Source: Hyphomicrobiaceae bacterium (GTDB lineage: Bacteria; Pseudomonadota; Alphaproteobacteria; Rhizobiales; Devosiaceae). From it: DNA of 64,000 nt. The DNA lies in assembly GCA_020638065.1 (NCBI GenBank), contig JACKJG010000010.1, forward strand, positions 62,001 to 126,000, given 5' to 3'. Under the pieces are notes generated by a model. That model saw only the letters and a program-made list of their open reading frames with translations, was not told the origin of the DNA and did not search any database. Shown here piece after piece: positions 26,644 through 35,443 of this stretch. Made by a program: the position numbers and the translations under genes. How positions within the stretch are numbered: the stretch's first letter is position 1; every line of letters starts with the position of its first letter.

Positions 26644-27789
26644 ATGGGCAAGAAGAATTATCTGGAATCTCTGCGCGGACTGGCCGCCCTGTCGGTGGCG
26701 TTCTACCACCTGCAGATCGGGTCCATCTTCAACAACGCGTTCACCGACAATGCGCCGATCATGGTGGATTTCTTTTTCGTCCTCTCCGGTTATGTCATTT
26801 CGCTGAACTATTTTGATCGGATGCAAAGCGTCGGCGACCTGATCGACTTCCAGAAGAAGCGGTTCTGGCGCATCTACCCGCTACATTTCGTCATGCTGCT
26901 GGCGTTCGTGCTGATCGAAATCGCCAAATTCATCTTCGAATCCCGCAGCGGGGTGCTGGCAACCGATCCCGCATTTTCAAGAAACGACCTCGGAGCATTC
27001 CTGCAGCACGTTTTCCTCGTGCATAATGTTCTTGGAAACGACTGGTCCTGGAACGGACCGTCGTGGTCGATCTCTGCGGAATTCTACACCTACTTCGTCT
27101 TTGCACTGGTTCTGGTCCTGTTCAACGGCGCAACCCGGATGCGCTACGCAATCATCGGCGCGCTATTGCTCATGTCTGCTTACTTCGTCGCTTCGAACCC
27201 GCAGGACGCCGTGCAGGTCCGGCTGTTCCGCTGCCTTCTGTCCTTCTTCATCGGCAGTCTGGCGTTTGAACTCGAACGCGCCTTGAAGATCAGCCAGCAC
27301 GTCAAAGGCTCCCTCATCGCCGGGGCAATCATGGCAATCGTGGTCCTGTTCGCGATGTTCTCGTCCGATATTCCGCGCATTCTGTTCCTGGCGTTCCCGC
27401 TGCTATGTGCGGCGCTGATCCTCGGGCTCAATGCCAGCCACAAGCAAAGCCTGATCATCCGGGTTCTGGAGAACCGGTTCCTTGTCTATCTCGGCACGAT
27501 CAGCTTTGGCGTCTATATGATCCACTCGGCGGTCTGGTGGGCCATGCGTCAGGCATTGCGCATTGTTTTCAAACTGCCGACAAGCGTCAGCGCGTCGGGT
27601 GAGGCAGTCATCGATTTCGGGAACGTTTATGTGGCTAGCGCCGTGCACGTTCTTGGGGTCGCCGTAGTGATTTTGCTCTCGCACATTTCCTACAATTGGC
27701 TCGAAGCCCCTCTGAGCAAGCGCTTCCGCGGCGCACGCAAATCCACGACGGGCGTTCCGGCACACGGCTTGGCCCGGGCCCAGTCATAG
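26644..27789 (+). CDS. Acyltransferase family 3 membrane protein
   Basis: This 381-aa protein belongs to the acyltransferase-3 family, which O-acylates sugars of surface polysaccharides. The N-terminal motif LESLRGLAALSVAFYHL contains the catalytic-type Arg and His, and VDFFFVLSGYVISLNYF follows. About ten hydrophobic segments are present, with WNGPSWSISAEFYTYF near residue 140. It may decorate the exopolysaccharide made by the upstream locus, but it lies outside that operon, after the ribosomal pair. Confidence 0.88.
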   Translation: MGKKNYLESLRGLAALSVAFYHLQIGSIFNNAFTDNAPIMVDFFFVLSGYVISLNYFDRMQSVGDLIDFQKKRFWRIYPLHFVMLLAFVLIEIAKFIFESRSGVLATDPAFSRNDLGAFLQHVFLVHNVLGNDWSWNGPSWSISAEFYTYFVFALVLVLFNGATRMRYAIIGALLLMSAYFVASNPQDAVQVRLFRCLLSFFIGSLAFELERALKISQHVKGSLIAGAIMAIVVLFAMFSSDIPRILFLAFPLLCAALILGLNASHKQSLIIRVLENRFLVYLGTISFGVYMIHSAVWWAMRQALRIVFKLPTSVSASGEAVIDFGNVYVASAVHVLGVAVVILLSHISYNWLEAPLSKRFRGARKSTTGVPAHGLARAQS

Positions 27790-27863
27790 TGGCGGGGCCT
27801 TTTCCCTTTTGCGTGCGGCATTCTGCATAGTAAAAGGCGGCGTTTCTTCCGGGGAGTCCGGCC

Positions 27864-28826
27864 ATGCCATCAAAGTCCATTGATCACGCCATCACTGCAC
27901 GCAGTCTGACCGGCGCAGCATCGGACCCCACCTATGCCGGCGTGCTCTCGTTCATGCGCCGGAAATACACGAAGAACCTCAAAGGCGCCGACGTCGCTGT
28001 CTGGGGAATTCCGTTCGATGCGGCGGTCTCGAACCGCCCGGGTGCCCGCTTTGGTCCTCAGGCCATCCGGCGCGCTTCGGCAATTTTCGATAACGACCCG
28101 CAATATCCGTTCGATCGCGACCTGTTCGCGCAAATGGCGGTGATCGATTACGGCGATTGTCTGCTCGACTATGGCGATCATCGCAAAACGCCTGCCGCCA
28201 TCGAACGCCAGGCAGGCAAAATCCTGAAATCGGGCGCGTTTCTTGTGTCGCTCGGAGGCGATCATTTCGTGACCTGGCCGCTTCTGAGGGCTCACGCCGC
28301 CCGGCACGGCAGGTTGGCGCTGGTCCAGTTCGACGCGCATCAGGACACCTGGCCCGATGACGGCAATCGCATCGATCATGGCTCATTCGTCGGGCGCGCC
28401 GTGCGCGACGAGATCATCGATCCGGACCATTCCATTCAAGTCGGTATTCGCACCCATGCTCCTGAGGATTGCGGCATCGAAATTCTCTTGGGTCACCAGA
28501 TCGAAGAGATGACCGCGTCCGAGATTGCTGCGGCCATTCTCAAGCGGGTAGGGGCCCGGCCCGCCTACATCACATTTGACATCGACTGCCTTGACCCGGC
28601 CTTCGCGCCGGGCACCGGCACGCCGGTCGCGGGCGGACCATCGTCGGCAAAGATGCTGTCGGTTCTCGCAAAACTCGGCAAACTGAACATGGTCGGGGCG
28701 GATGTGGTCGAGGTTGCACCGGCCTATGACCACGCCGACATCACCGCAATCGCCGGAGCGTCGATCGCGATGCACTATTTGGGTCTGGTCGCGGCAAAAG
28801 GCGCGCGAGCGCCAGCCGCGCGCTGA
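27864..28826 (+). CDS. speB: Agmatinase (ureohydrolase family)
   Basis: Predicted to hydrolyse agmatine to putrescine and urea with a dinuclear Mn centre. The 320-aa protein has all three ureohydrolase motifs: SLGGDHFVTWPLL, VQFDAHQDTW and ITFDIDCLDPAFAPGTGTPV. Substrate specificity is inferred from the overall match to agmatinases. Other ureohydrolases such as guanidinobutyrase or proclavaminate amidinohydrolase cannot be excluded. It stands alone, 100 bp before the aminotransferase gene. Confidence 0.85.
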   Translation: MPSKSIDHAITARSLTGAASDPTYAGVLSFMRRKYTKNLKGADVAVWGIPFDAAVSNRPGARFGPQAIRRASAIFDNDPQYPFDRDLFAQMAVIDYGDCLLDYGDHRKTPAAIERQAGKILKSGAFLVSLGGDHFVTWPLLRAHAARHGRLALVQFDAHQDTWPDDGNRIDHGSFVGRAVRDEIIDPDHSIQVGIRTHAPEDCGIEILLGHQIEEMTASEIAAAILKRVGARPAYITFDIDCLDPAFAPGTGTPVAGGPSSAKMLSVLAKLGKLNMVGADVVEVAPAYDHADITAIAGASIAMHYLGLVAAKGARAPAAR

Positions 28827-28926
28827 AATCGCCCAAATCCGGTCGACTTAATCAATTTCACACCATAATTGTTCACTATGAACGATCAGGCTGCGCCGAT
28901 GCAGCCAACGCCCCGACGAGGATGTC

Positions 28927-30144
28927 ATGCAAACCGAATTCCATCGCATCAAGCGCCTGCCGCCTTACGTGTTCGAGCATATCAATCCGATCAAGGCCAA
29001 GGCGCGGGCCGAAGGCGTCGACATCATCGACCTGGGCATGGGTAATCCCGATCTGCCAACCCCTCAGCACATCGTTGAAAAGCTCAACGAGACGGTGAAG
29101 AATCCGCGCACCCATCGCTATTCCGCTTCAAAAGGCATTCCCGGATTGCGCAAGGCGCAAGCCAGCTATTATGGCCGCCGGTTTGGCGTCAAACTCAATC
29201 CGGATACGCAGGTCGTGGCCACGCTCGGCTCCAAAGAGGGCTTTGCCAACATGGCGCAGGCCATCTCGGCGCCCGGCGATGTCGTGCTCGTGCCCAATCC
29301 GACCTATCCCATTCATTCTTTTGGCTTCATCATTTCCGGCGGTACGGTCCGCTCCATGCCGGCCGAGCCGAACGAGGATTTCTTTCGCTCGCTCGACCGG
29401 GCCGTGCGCCATTCCATTCCGAAGCCGATCGCCCTGATCCTCAATTATCCGAGCAACCCGACGGCCTATGTCGCGGACTATGATTTCTACAAGAGGGTCG
29501 TGGATTATTGCCGCGAGCATGAAATTTTCATTCTCTCGGACCTGGCCTACGCGGAAGTCTATTTCGACGAAAATCCGCCAATCTCCGTGTTGCAGGTGCC
29601 GGGCGCCATGGATATCGCGGTCGAATTCACTTCGATGTCCAAAACCTTCTCGATGCCGGGCTGGCGCGTCGGGTTTGCTGTCGGTAACGAGCGCCTGATT
29701 TCCGCGCTCGCGCGGGTCAAATCCTACCTCGACTACGGGGCCTTCACCCCGATTCAGGTCGCCGCGGCTTCGGCATTGAACGGTGACGAGCAGTGCATCG
29801 CCGAAATGCGCCAGATCTATAAATCGCGCCGGGACGTCATGGTGGAGAGCTTTGGCCGCGCCGGGTGGAACATTCCGGTCCCGTCAGCCACCATGTTTGC
29901 CTGGGCGCCCATACCTGATCAGTTCGCAGAATTGGGGTCGCTGGAATTCGCCAAGCTCCTGATCAGGGAAACCGGCGTGGCCGTGGCTCCCGGTGTCGGC
30001 TTTGGTGAATATGGTGACCAATATGTGCGCCTTGCCTTTGTCGAGAACGAGCAGCGCATCCGCCAGGCCGCCCGCAATATCAAGCGCTTCCTGTCCAGCC
30101 AGAGCGGCAAGGCAAACGTGGTACAGCTCAAGCCGAATTCGTAG
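28927..30144 (+). CDS. PLP-dependent aminotransferase (AlaC / LL-DAP aminotransferase-like)
   Basis: This 405-aa class I/II aminotransferase has IIDLGMGNPDLPTPQHIV near residues 34-51, the PLP-binding region LILNYPSNPTAYVADYDF and the Schiff-base lysine in FTSMSKTFSMPGWRVGF. It is the type found next to hom in many Hyphomicrobiales and usually annotated as alanine transaminase or LL-diaminopimelate aminotransferase. The adjacent hom gene favours an amino-acid biosynthetic role in the aspartate family. Exact substrate is not decidable from sequence. Confidence 0.85.
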   Translation: MQTEFHRIKRLPPYVFEHINPIKAKARAEGVDIIDLGMGNPDLPTPQHIVEKLNETVKNPRTHRYSASKGIPGLRKAQASYYGRRFGVKLNPDTQVVATLGSKEGFANMAQAISAPGDVVLVPNPTYPIHSFGFIISGGTVRSMPAEPNEDFFRSLDRAVRHSIPKPIALILNYPSNPTAYVADYDFYKRVVDYCREHEIFILSDLAYAEVYFDENPPISVLQVPGAMDIAVEFTSMSKTFSMPGWRVGFAVGNERLISALARVKSYLDYGAFTPIQVAAASALNGDEQCIAEMRQIYKSRRDVMVESFGRAGWNIPVPSATMFAWAPIPDQFAELGSLEFAKLLIRETGVAVAPGVGFGEYGDQYVRLAFVENEQRIRQAARNIKRFLSSQSGKANVVQLKPNS

Positions 30145-30190
30145 TCGACGACGTTTCTGGTGAGGCGTCAGCCAAACACGACATAACGCG

Positions 30191-30228
30191 AAAGGCCGGT
30201 GCGATTTCTGCACCGGCCTTTTTGTTTG
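30191..30228. terminator. Bidirectional terminator between the aminotransferase gene and the small secreted protein gene
   Basis: AAAGGCCGGTGC and GCACCGGCCTTT pair perfectly over 12 bp with a 7-base loop, and T-runs follow in both directions. It can end the aminotransferase transcript on plus and the convergent gene on minus. Confidence 0.9.
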
Positions 30229-30249
30229 AATTCGATTGTGTTTAGGGGC

Positions 30250-30612
30250 TTATTCGTTGTCCCAGCCCGACGTGTCGCACTCGACACCACCGCCCGGCAG
30301 GGAGACCATGCCGCCGCCAGCTTCATCGCAACGCGCGGTCAGTTGGTCGATGTCGCAGGCTTCCGGGTTGCCCGGCGTGGATTCAGTGCAGGTATCTGCA
30401 ACGGGGCCGCCATTGGCGACAAAAACCTGAGCACCGGGCAGGGACGGGCGGGATGCCGCTTCCCGGGCCTGCTGCACGGCGGGCAAAAGCAGGGCGATGT
30501 TGTTGGTCTGAGGTGCGGCGCGGAACTGGTTCGGTGCGGCCTCGACGGGGGACGCAGCAATCGCGATGAGGGCTGCAAAAATGGCGGCGGATTTGGCGAA
30601 ACGGTTGGTCAT
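30250..30612 (-). CDS. Small secreted protein of unknown function
   Basis: This 120-aa protein has a clear signal peptide (MTNRFAKSAAIFAALIAIAA, cleavage near VEAAP). The C-terminal half is rich in cysteine, glycine and acidic residues (DTCTESTPGNPEACDIDQLT, ARCDEAGGG). Four cysteines in the mature part could form two disulfides. I do not recognise a family. It is transcribed alone toward the bidirectional terminator and sits between two genes that are normally adjacent. Confidence 0.6.
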   Translation of the reverse strand: MTNRFAKSAAIFAALIAIAASPVEAAPNQFRAAPQTNNIALLLPAVQQAREAASRPSLPGAQVFVANGGPVADTCTESTPGNPEACDIDQLTARCDEAGGGMVSLPGGGVECDTSGWDNE

Positions 30613-30771
30613 GGTGAACTCCTCTGGTCCGGTTGGAGGGCAGCAGGGATTGCGCCCCCTTCACCTCGTCAGACGCGCGCCGTGCAAATCGGGTTCAAAC
30701 TTTTTTTGATCGGGGGTTTTCGCCAATGCGAACGCGAATTGCGGTCGCATAAATTGCCCTTCAAAATCCTA

Positions 30772-30808
30772 TTGACCTGTTGGAGTTTTCCTATTCTAAA
30801 GCGGTCAA
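30772..30808 (+). promoter_or_regulatory. Promoter for hom with flanking inverted hexamers
   Basis: TTGACC (30772-30777) and TCTAAA (30795-30800) are spaced 17 bases apart. GGTCAA at 30803-30808 is the exact inverse of the -35 hexamer and would lie at or near the transcription start. The arrangement resembles an operator around the promoter. Confidence 0.5.
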
Positions 30809-30842
30809 TTGTATGGGTTTGTAGGAAACCGGGTGCCGGATC

Positions 30843-32342
30843 ATGTCGGACTTGCTGGATGAGATTGAATCCTTCCTGATGCGGCAAGACATGTCGCCCA
30901 CGCGGTTCGGGCGCGAATTTGTCGGCGACCCGCAATTCGTCTTTGACCTGCGCGAGGGACGGGAACCCCGGCGCGATACCCGCGAAAAGGTGATCGCCGC
31001 GATGGCCGCGTTTGTGCCGGAGGCGGTTGCCAAGCCGCTGCGCTTGGGAATTGCTGGCCTTGGCACAGTGGGGGGCGCGCTGGTGGGCATGCTCCAGACC
31101 TGCGCGGACGATCTTGTGCGCAAGCATGGACGGCGCATCGAAGTGGTTGCAGTTGCAGCACGCTCTCGTTCGCGCCAGCGCGGCTTCGATGTTTCCAGGT
31201 ATGAGTGGCACGACAACCCGGTCGATCTTGCCAAATCCCGCAACATCGACCTGTTCGTTGAACTGATCGGCGGAGAAGACGGACCCGCATACGCCGCCGT
31301 TCGCGCGGCGCTCGAAGCGGGCAAGCCGGTCGTCACCGCCAACAAGGCGCTTCTCGCCAAACATGGCGTTGAACTGGCGGCACTTGCCGAACAGCGCGGC
31401 GCCTATATCGGCTTTGAAGCCGCAGTCGCCGGCGGAATTCCGGTCATCAAAACGTTGCGTGAAGGTCTGGGCGCCGCGAAGGTGACCCGCGTTTATGGCA
31501 TTATGAACGGCACCTGCAACTACATCCTGACCCGCATGGGCAACGAGGGTATCTCGTTTCCGGATTGCCTGCGCGATGCCCAGGCGCTCGGATATGCCGA
31601 GGCCGACCCGACATTCGACGTTGGCGGGTTCGACACGGCCCACAAGCTCGCCATTCTGACCGCCCTGTGTTTCGGATGTGAAATCGCGGCCGACGAGATC
31701 TTTGTAGAAGGCATCGAGTCGATCTCGCAGGCTGACATCAAGGTAGCGCGCGACCTCGGCTACAAGATCAAGCTTCTTGGGATCGCCCAACACAATCCGG
31801 ATGGCATCGAGCAGCGCGTCCACCCAACGCTCGTTCCCGAATCGTCGGCCATTGCCCGGGTCGATCATGTTCTGAACGCCGTATCGCTGGAAACCGACCA
31901 CATCAACGAATTGATGCTGGCGGGCCCCGGCGCGGGTGGGTCGGCCACAGCGGCCAGCGTTCTGGCCGACATTCTCGACATTGCCCGTGGCCATAATGTG
32001 CCGCCATTGGGCGCCCCGGTGGCGGAACTCACGCCTTATCGCCGCGCGCCGATGCGGACACACGAGGGCGGCTACTACATCCGCCTCAATATCCGCGACG
32101 TGCCCGGCGCGCTTGCGTCGGTGACGACCAGATTGAGCGAGGCCGGCATTTCACTCGAAAGCGTGATCCAGCGTCCCGATGTCCAGGTTGCCGCCGAGAC
32201 GGGAGAAACCGGACCGACGCGGACCGTCATCCTGATTACACATGAAACGATGGAGGCCTCGGTGCGCGCGGCGCTGGCCAAGGTCACCGATGACGGCTTT
32301 ACCAGTGGCGCCCCGCAGGTTATCCGGATAGAAAACTTCTGA
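30843..32342 (+). CDS. hom: Homoserine dehydrogenase with N-terminal HTH-like segment
   Basis: The C-terminal 435 aa are a complete homoserine dehydrogenase, the step from aspartate semialdehyde toward Thr and Met. The NAD(P) site is GIAGLGTVGG (residues 69-78), the catalytic domain includes YGIMNGTCNYILTRM and AEADPTFDVGGFDTAHKLAI, and an ACT domain lies at about 405-480. Ahead of it lie about 57 residues (MSDLLDEIESFLMRQDMSPT to DTREKVIAAMAAF). They look like a small HTH-type protein that occurs alone in related bacteria. No stop separates the two. An internal ATG at 31002 after aaaaggtgatc could give the normal-length enzyme, so both forms are possible. glpX follows after 24 bp. Confidence 0.85.
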   Translation: MSDLLDEIESFLMRQDMSPTRFGREFVGDPQFVFDLREGREPRRDTREKVIAAMAAFVPEAVAKPLRLGIAGLGTVGGALVGMLQTCADDLVRKHGRRIEVVAVAARSRSRQRGFDVSRYEWHDNPVDLAKSRNIDLFVELIGGEDGPAYAAVRAALEAGKPVVTANKALLAKHGVELAALAEQRGAYIGFEAAVAGGIPVIKTLREGLGAAKVTRVYGIMNGTCNYILTRMGNEGISFPDCLRDAQALGYAEADPTFDVGGFDTAHKLAILTALCFGCEIAADEIFVEGIESISQADIKVARDLGYKIKLLGIAQHNPDGIEQRVHPTLVPESSAIARVDHVLNAVSLETDHINELMLAGPGAGGSATAASVLADILDIARGHNVPPLGAPVAELTPYRRAPMRTHEGGYYIRLNIRDVPGALASVTTRLSEAGISLESVIQRPDVQVAAETGETGPTRTVILITHETMEASVRAALAKVTDDGFTSGAPQVIRIENF

Positions 32343-32366
32343 TCAGTCCGGGCGGCGGAGGACATT

Positions 32367-33338
32367 TTGAATTTGATGGGAATGCACAGCGGTCTGGCCG
32401 AAGGGGCTTTGACCTTGGGCTTTGTCCGGGCCACTGAACTCGCCGCAATCGCCACTGCCGAATGGCGCGGCAAGGGCGATGAACGTGCCGCGGATTCCGC
32501 CGCGGCTGACGGTCTGGCCATCGGGCTGAACGTCATGCCCATGCGCGCCACCATCTCGCTTGGCGAAGGCACCCACACCGAGTCCGACACGTTCGGCGTT
32601 GGCCACACCTTCGGAACCGGCGAAGGCCCCGAAGTTGATCTCGCCGTCGACGCGCTCGAAGGTACGACCCTGTGCGCCAAGGCACAGAATGACGCGCTGG
32701 TTGCTCTGGCGGCCTCCGAACCGGGCGGGCTGATGCGCGTGCCTGCCATATATATGGACAAGATCGCCATTGCCGCTGGCTATCCTGAAGGCCTCATTGA
32801 TCTCAATGCCAGCCCGGCGGACAATATCCGGGCCTTGGCGGATGCGAAAAAAGTGCCGGTGCGCGAAATCGCGGCCTGTGTGCTCGATCGCCCGCGTCAT
32901 GCTGCGCTAATCGACGAATTGCGCACGGTCGGTTGTTCCGTGCGCCTGATTGGTGATGGCGACATTGCTGCCGTCATCCATGCTGCCAACGTTTTTCATG
33001 AATCGGTCGATATCTACATGGGCAGCGGCGGCGCACCGGAGGGTGTTTTGGCTGCAGCTGCCATCCGCTGCCTTGGCGGGGTGCTCCAGGCCCGTTTTCA
33101 GACCAACCGGCATGACTTTGTCGAGGAACTCGACGCGGCAGGCATCACGGATCGGGATCGGATCTACTCTGCCGAAGATCTGGCGCGGGGTGATGTGCTC
33201 TTTGCGGCGACCGGGGTGACCAATGGAACGCTCGTCGACGGCGTGGCCATGAACAAGGGTGCGTACCGGACATCGTCCATCGTTATGGAAACCTGGTCCG
33301 GAACTGTGCGCCGCGTGGCAACGCGCCATGCGCGATAG
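32367..33338 (+). CDS. glpX: Class II fructose-1,6-bisphosphatase
   Basis: GlpX hydrolyses fructose-1,6-bisphosphate in gluconeogenesis. The 323-aa protein contains VDALEGTTLCAKAQNDALV near residues 93-111 and IYMGSGGAPEGVLAAAAIRC at about 216-235, both family signatures. The start is TTG at 32367, supported by GGAGGA six bases upstream; ATGs at 32376 and 32382 would be too far from it. It sits in the aminotransferase-hom-glpX-recJ run typical of Hyphomicrobiales. Confidence 0.93.
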   Translation: MNLMGMHSGLAEGALTLGFVRATELAAIATAEWRGKGDERAADSAAADGLAIGLNVMPMRATISLGEGTHTESDTFGVGHTFGTGEGPEVDLAVDALEGTTLCAKAQNDALVALAASEPGGLMRVPAIYMDKIAIAAGYPEGLIDLNASPADNIRALADAKKVPVREIAACVLDRPRHAALIDELRTVGCSVRLIGDGDIAAVIHAANVFHESVDIYMGSGGAPEGVLAAAAIRCLGGVLQARFQTNRHDFVEELDAAGITDRDRIYSAEDLARGDVLFAATGVTNGTLVDGVAMNKGAYRTSSIVMETWSGTVRRVATRHAR

Positions 33339-33379
33339 GCGCTTTGGCCACACCGGCGGGACGGATCGGCATTGAGGCC

Positions 33380-35170
33380 ATGGAGACGCAGCGTTCCTTC
33401 TTTCTTCAGGTCGAAAAGTCTCTGACGGGCCGCGCCTGGTTGGACCGTCTCGATGAACGACAGAAACGGCTGGCCGGCGCCATAGCAGACCGGCACGAGG
33501 TTTCAGACATCCTGTCTCGCGTCCTTGCGGCTCGAAACGTCGATGCCGAACAAGTCGAGGCCTATCTCGATCCCAAATTGCGCGATCTTTTACCCGATCC
33601 AGCGACGCTGACCGACATGGACGCAGCAACTGCGCGTCTGGCCGATGCGATCGACCGGCAGGAACATATCGCGCTTTTCGGCGATTACGATGTCGACGGT
33701 GCCAGTTCGACCGCCCTCATGCGGCTCTATCTCAGGCATTTCGGCCTGGATCCTGAAGCCTATATTCCAGATCGGGTGTTTGAGGGGTATGGCCCGAACC
33801 CCGACGCCATCGACAAACTCGCGGACGCTGGCGCGACCCTGCTCGTGACGCTCGACTGCGGTACGACATCGATCGAAGCCATCGCCCACGCGCGGCGCCG
33901 GAACCTCGATGTACTGGTAATCGATCACCATCAGGTCGGCGGCGAACTGCCGCTTACCGACGCGCTGGTCAATCCCAACAGGGGCGATGACCTCTCGGGT
34001 CTCACTTATCTGAGTGCCGCCGGGGTTACCTTCATGGTTCTGGTCGGCCTGAACCGTGAATTGCGCAAGCGCGGACAGGCCAACTTGCCAGACCTGATGC
34101 AAATGCTCGACCTGGTTGCACTGGCGACTGTGTGTGATGTGGTCCCGCTCGTCGGCCTCAACCGCGCCATCGTGCATCGCGGCCTTGAAATCATTCGCGC
34201 CGGCGGCAATCCCGGCATCACCGCGCTTGGACTTGCGGCCCGGCTTTCCGGCCCGGCCTCAACCTATTCGCTCGGCTACATGATTGGCCCGCGCATTAAT
34301 GCAGGCGGCAGGATTGGCGACGCCAGCCTCGGAATGCAATTGCTCACCGCGACGGATGAGTCAGAGATTACCCGAATTGCCGCGCGACTCGATGAGTTGA
34401 ACAGTGAGCGTCAGGCGATTGAAGCTCAGGCCGTCGAAGAAGCCATCGCCGTCGCGGAGCGAGAAATCGGAGACGGCGAGGGGCCGCTCGTGCTCGTGCT
34501 GGAATCAGAGCATTGGCATCCCGGCGTCGTCGGCCTCGTCGCTGCACGTCTCAAGGAACGATTTGACCGCCCCGCTTTTGCCATTGCCATGCGCCGCGAC
34601 GGCACGGGATCGGGATCCGGCCGGTCCGTCAGCGGTGTGGATTTGGGCCATGCGGTGCATCTGGCGGTTGGGCAGGGACTGGTCGAAAAGGGTGGCGGAC
34701 ACGCCATGGCCGCGGGGATCACCATCAGGCAGGAGCAAATCAGCCGTTTCAAGGCCTTCATATCCGAGCATTTGCAGGAACAGGTGAGGGCGGCGCGGGA
34801 CAAGGCGGCCGTCCAGATAGATGCCGCGCTTACGGCCCGCGCAGCGTCGACAGACTTCGTGCATTCCATGCAGCAGGCGGGTCCGTTCGGAGCCGGCAAC
34901 CCCAGCCCGGTGTTTGCTTTTCCGGCGCATCGGATCAAGGGCGCCTCGATCGTCGGTGTGGGCGGCCACGTCCGCTGCACCTTGCTCAGCCCCGATGGCG
35001 CCCGCCTTGGCGCAATCGCTTTCCGCGCCGCCTCGTCACCGCTCGGCGAGAAACTGCTCACCCTCGGCGACATGGAAGCTCTGCACGTTTGCGGCAACCT
35101 CAGCCTCAATCACTGGCAGGGCAGGGAGACGGCGCAACTGCGCATCGAAGACGCAGCGCTGCCTGGCTAG
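33380..35170 (+). CDS. recJ: Single-stranded-DNA-specific exonuclease RecJ
   Basis: RecJ degrades single-stranded DNA 5'-3' in recombination and repair. The 596-aa protein has the DHH-family motifs GDYDVDGASSTALM, LDCGTT, VIDHHQ and a C-terminal DHHA1 signature KGGGHAMAAG. The C-terminal OB-like domain is present (FGAGNPSPVFAFPAHRIKG). ATG 33380 is used; the frame opens at TTG 33344 without a better ribosome site. It starts 41 bp after glpX. Confidence 0.93.
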   Translation: METQRSFFLQVEKSLTGRAWLDRLDERQKRLAGAIADRHEVSDILSRVLAARNVDAEQVEAYLDPKLRDLLPDPATLTDMDAATARLADAIDRQEHIALFGDYDVDGASSTALMRLYLRHFGLDPEAYIPDRVFEGYGPNPDAIDKLADAGATLLVTLDCGTTSIEAIAHARRRNLDVLVIDHHQVGGELPLTDALVNPNRGDDLSGLTYLSAAGVTFMVLVGLNRELRKRGQANLPDLMQMLDLVALATVCDVVPLVGLNRAIVHRGLEIIRAGGNPGITALGLAARLSGPASTYSLGYMIGPRINAGGRIGDASLGMQLLTATDESEITRIAARLDELNSERQAIEAQAVEEAIAVAEREIGDGEGPLVLVLESEHWHPGVVGLVAARLKERFDRPAFAIAMRRDGTGSGSGRSVSGVDLGHAVHLAVGQGLVEKGGGHAMAAGITIRQEQISRFKAFISEHLQEQVRAARDKAAVQIDAALTARAASTDFVHSMQQAGPFGAGNPSPVFAFPAHRIKGASIVGVGGHVRCTLLSPDGARLGAIAFRAASSPLGEKLLTLGDMEALHVCGNLSLNHWQGRETAQLRIEDAALPG

Positions 35171-35443
35171 ACGCTCCGCGCATGCGTTGATGCTGGGCCG
35201 CGCCGCATTCGTAACTGCCCGTGTTCCTTGTCGTTTTTGCGGTGTTCGTTTCGCGCGAAGGCAGGTCCGCCTGTATTTGGACTTGCGCGCAATCGTTCGC
35301 GCAACTAGCGTTCACGGTCACATGTAGCGAGGTTCAAAGTCCGGATACCGGCGTGATCCCGGGCGCCGACAACCACCTGAAAGAGCCAGAGCCGGGCAAC
35401 TTGCGTTCGTTCACTGCTATGCGGGGACAGGAGGGAGTTATCA

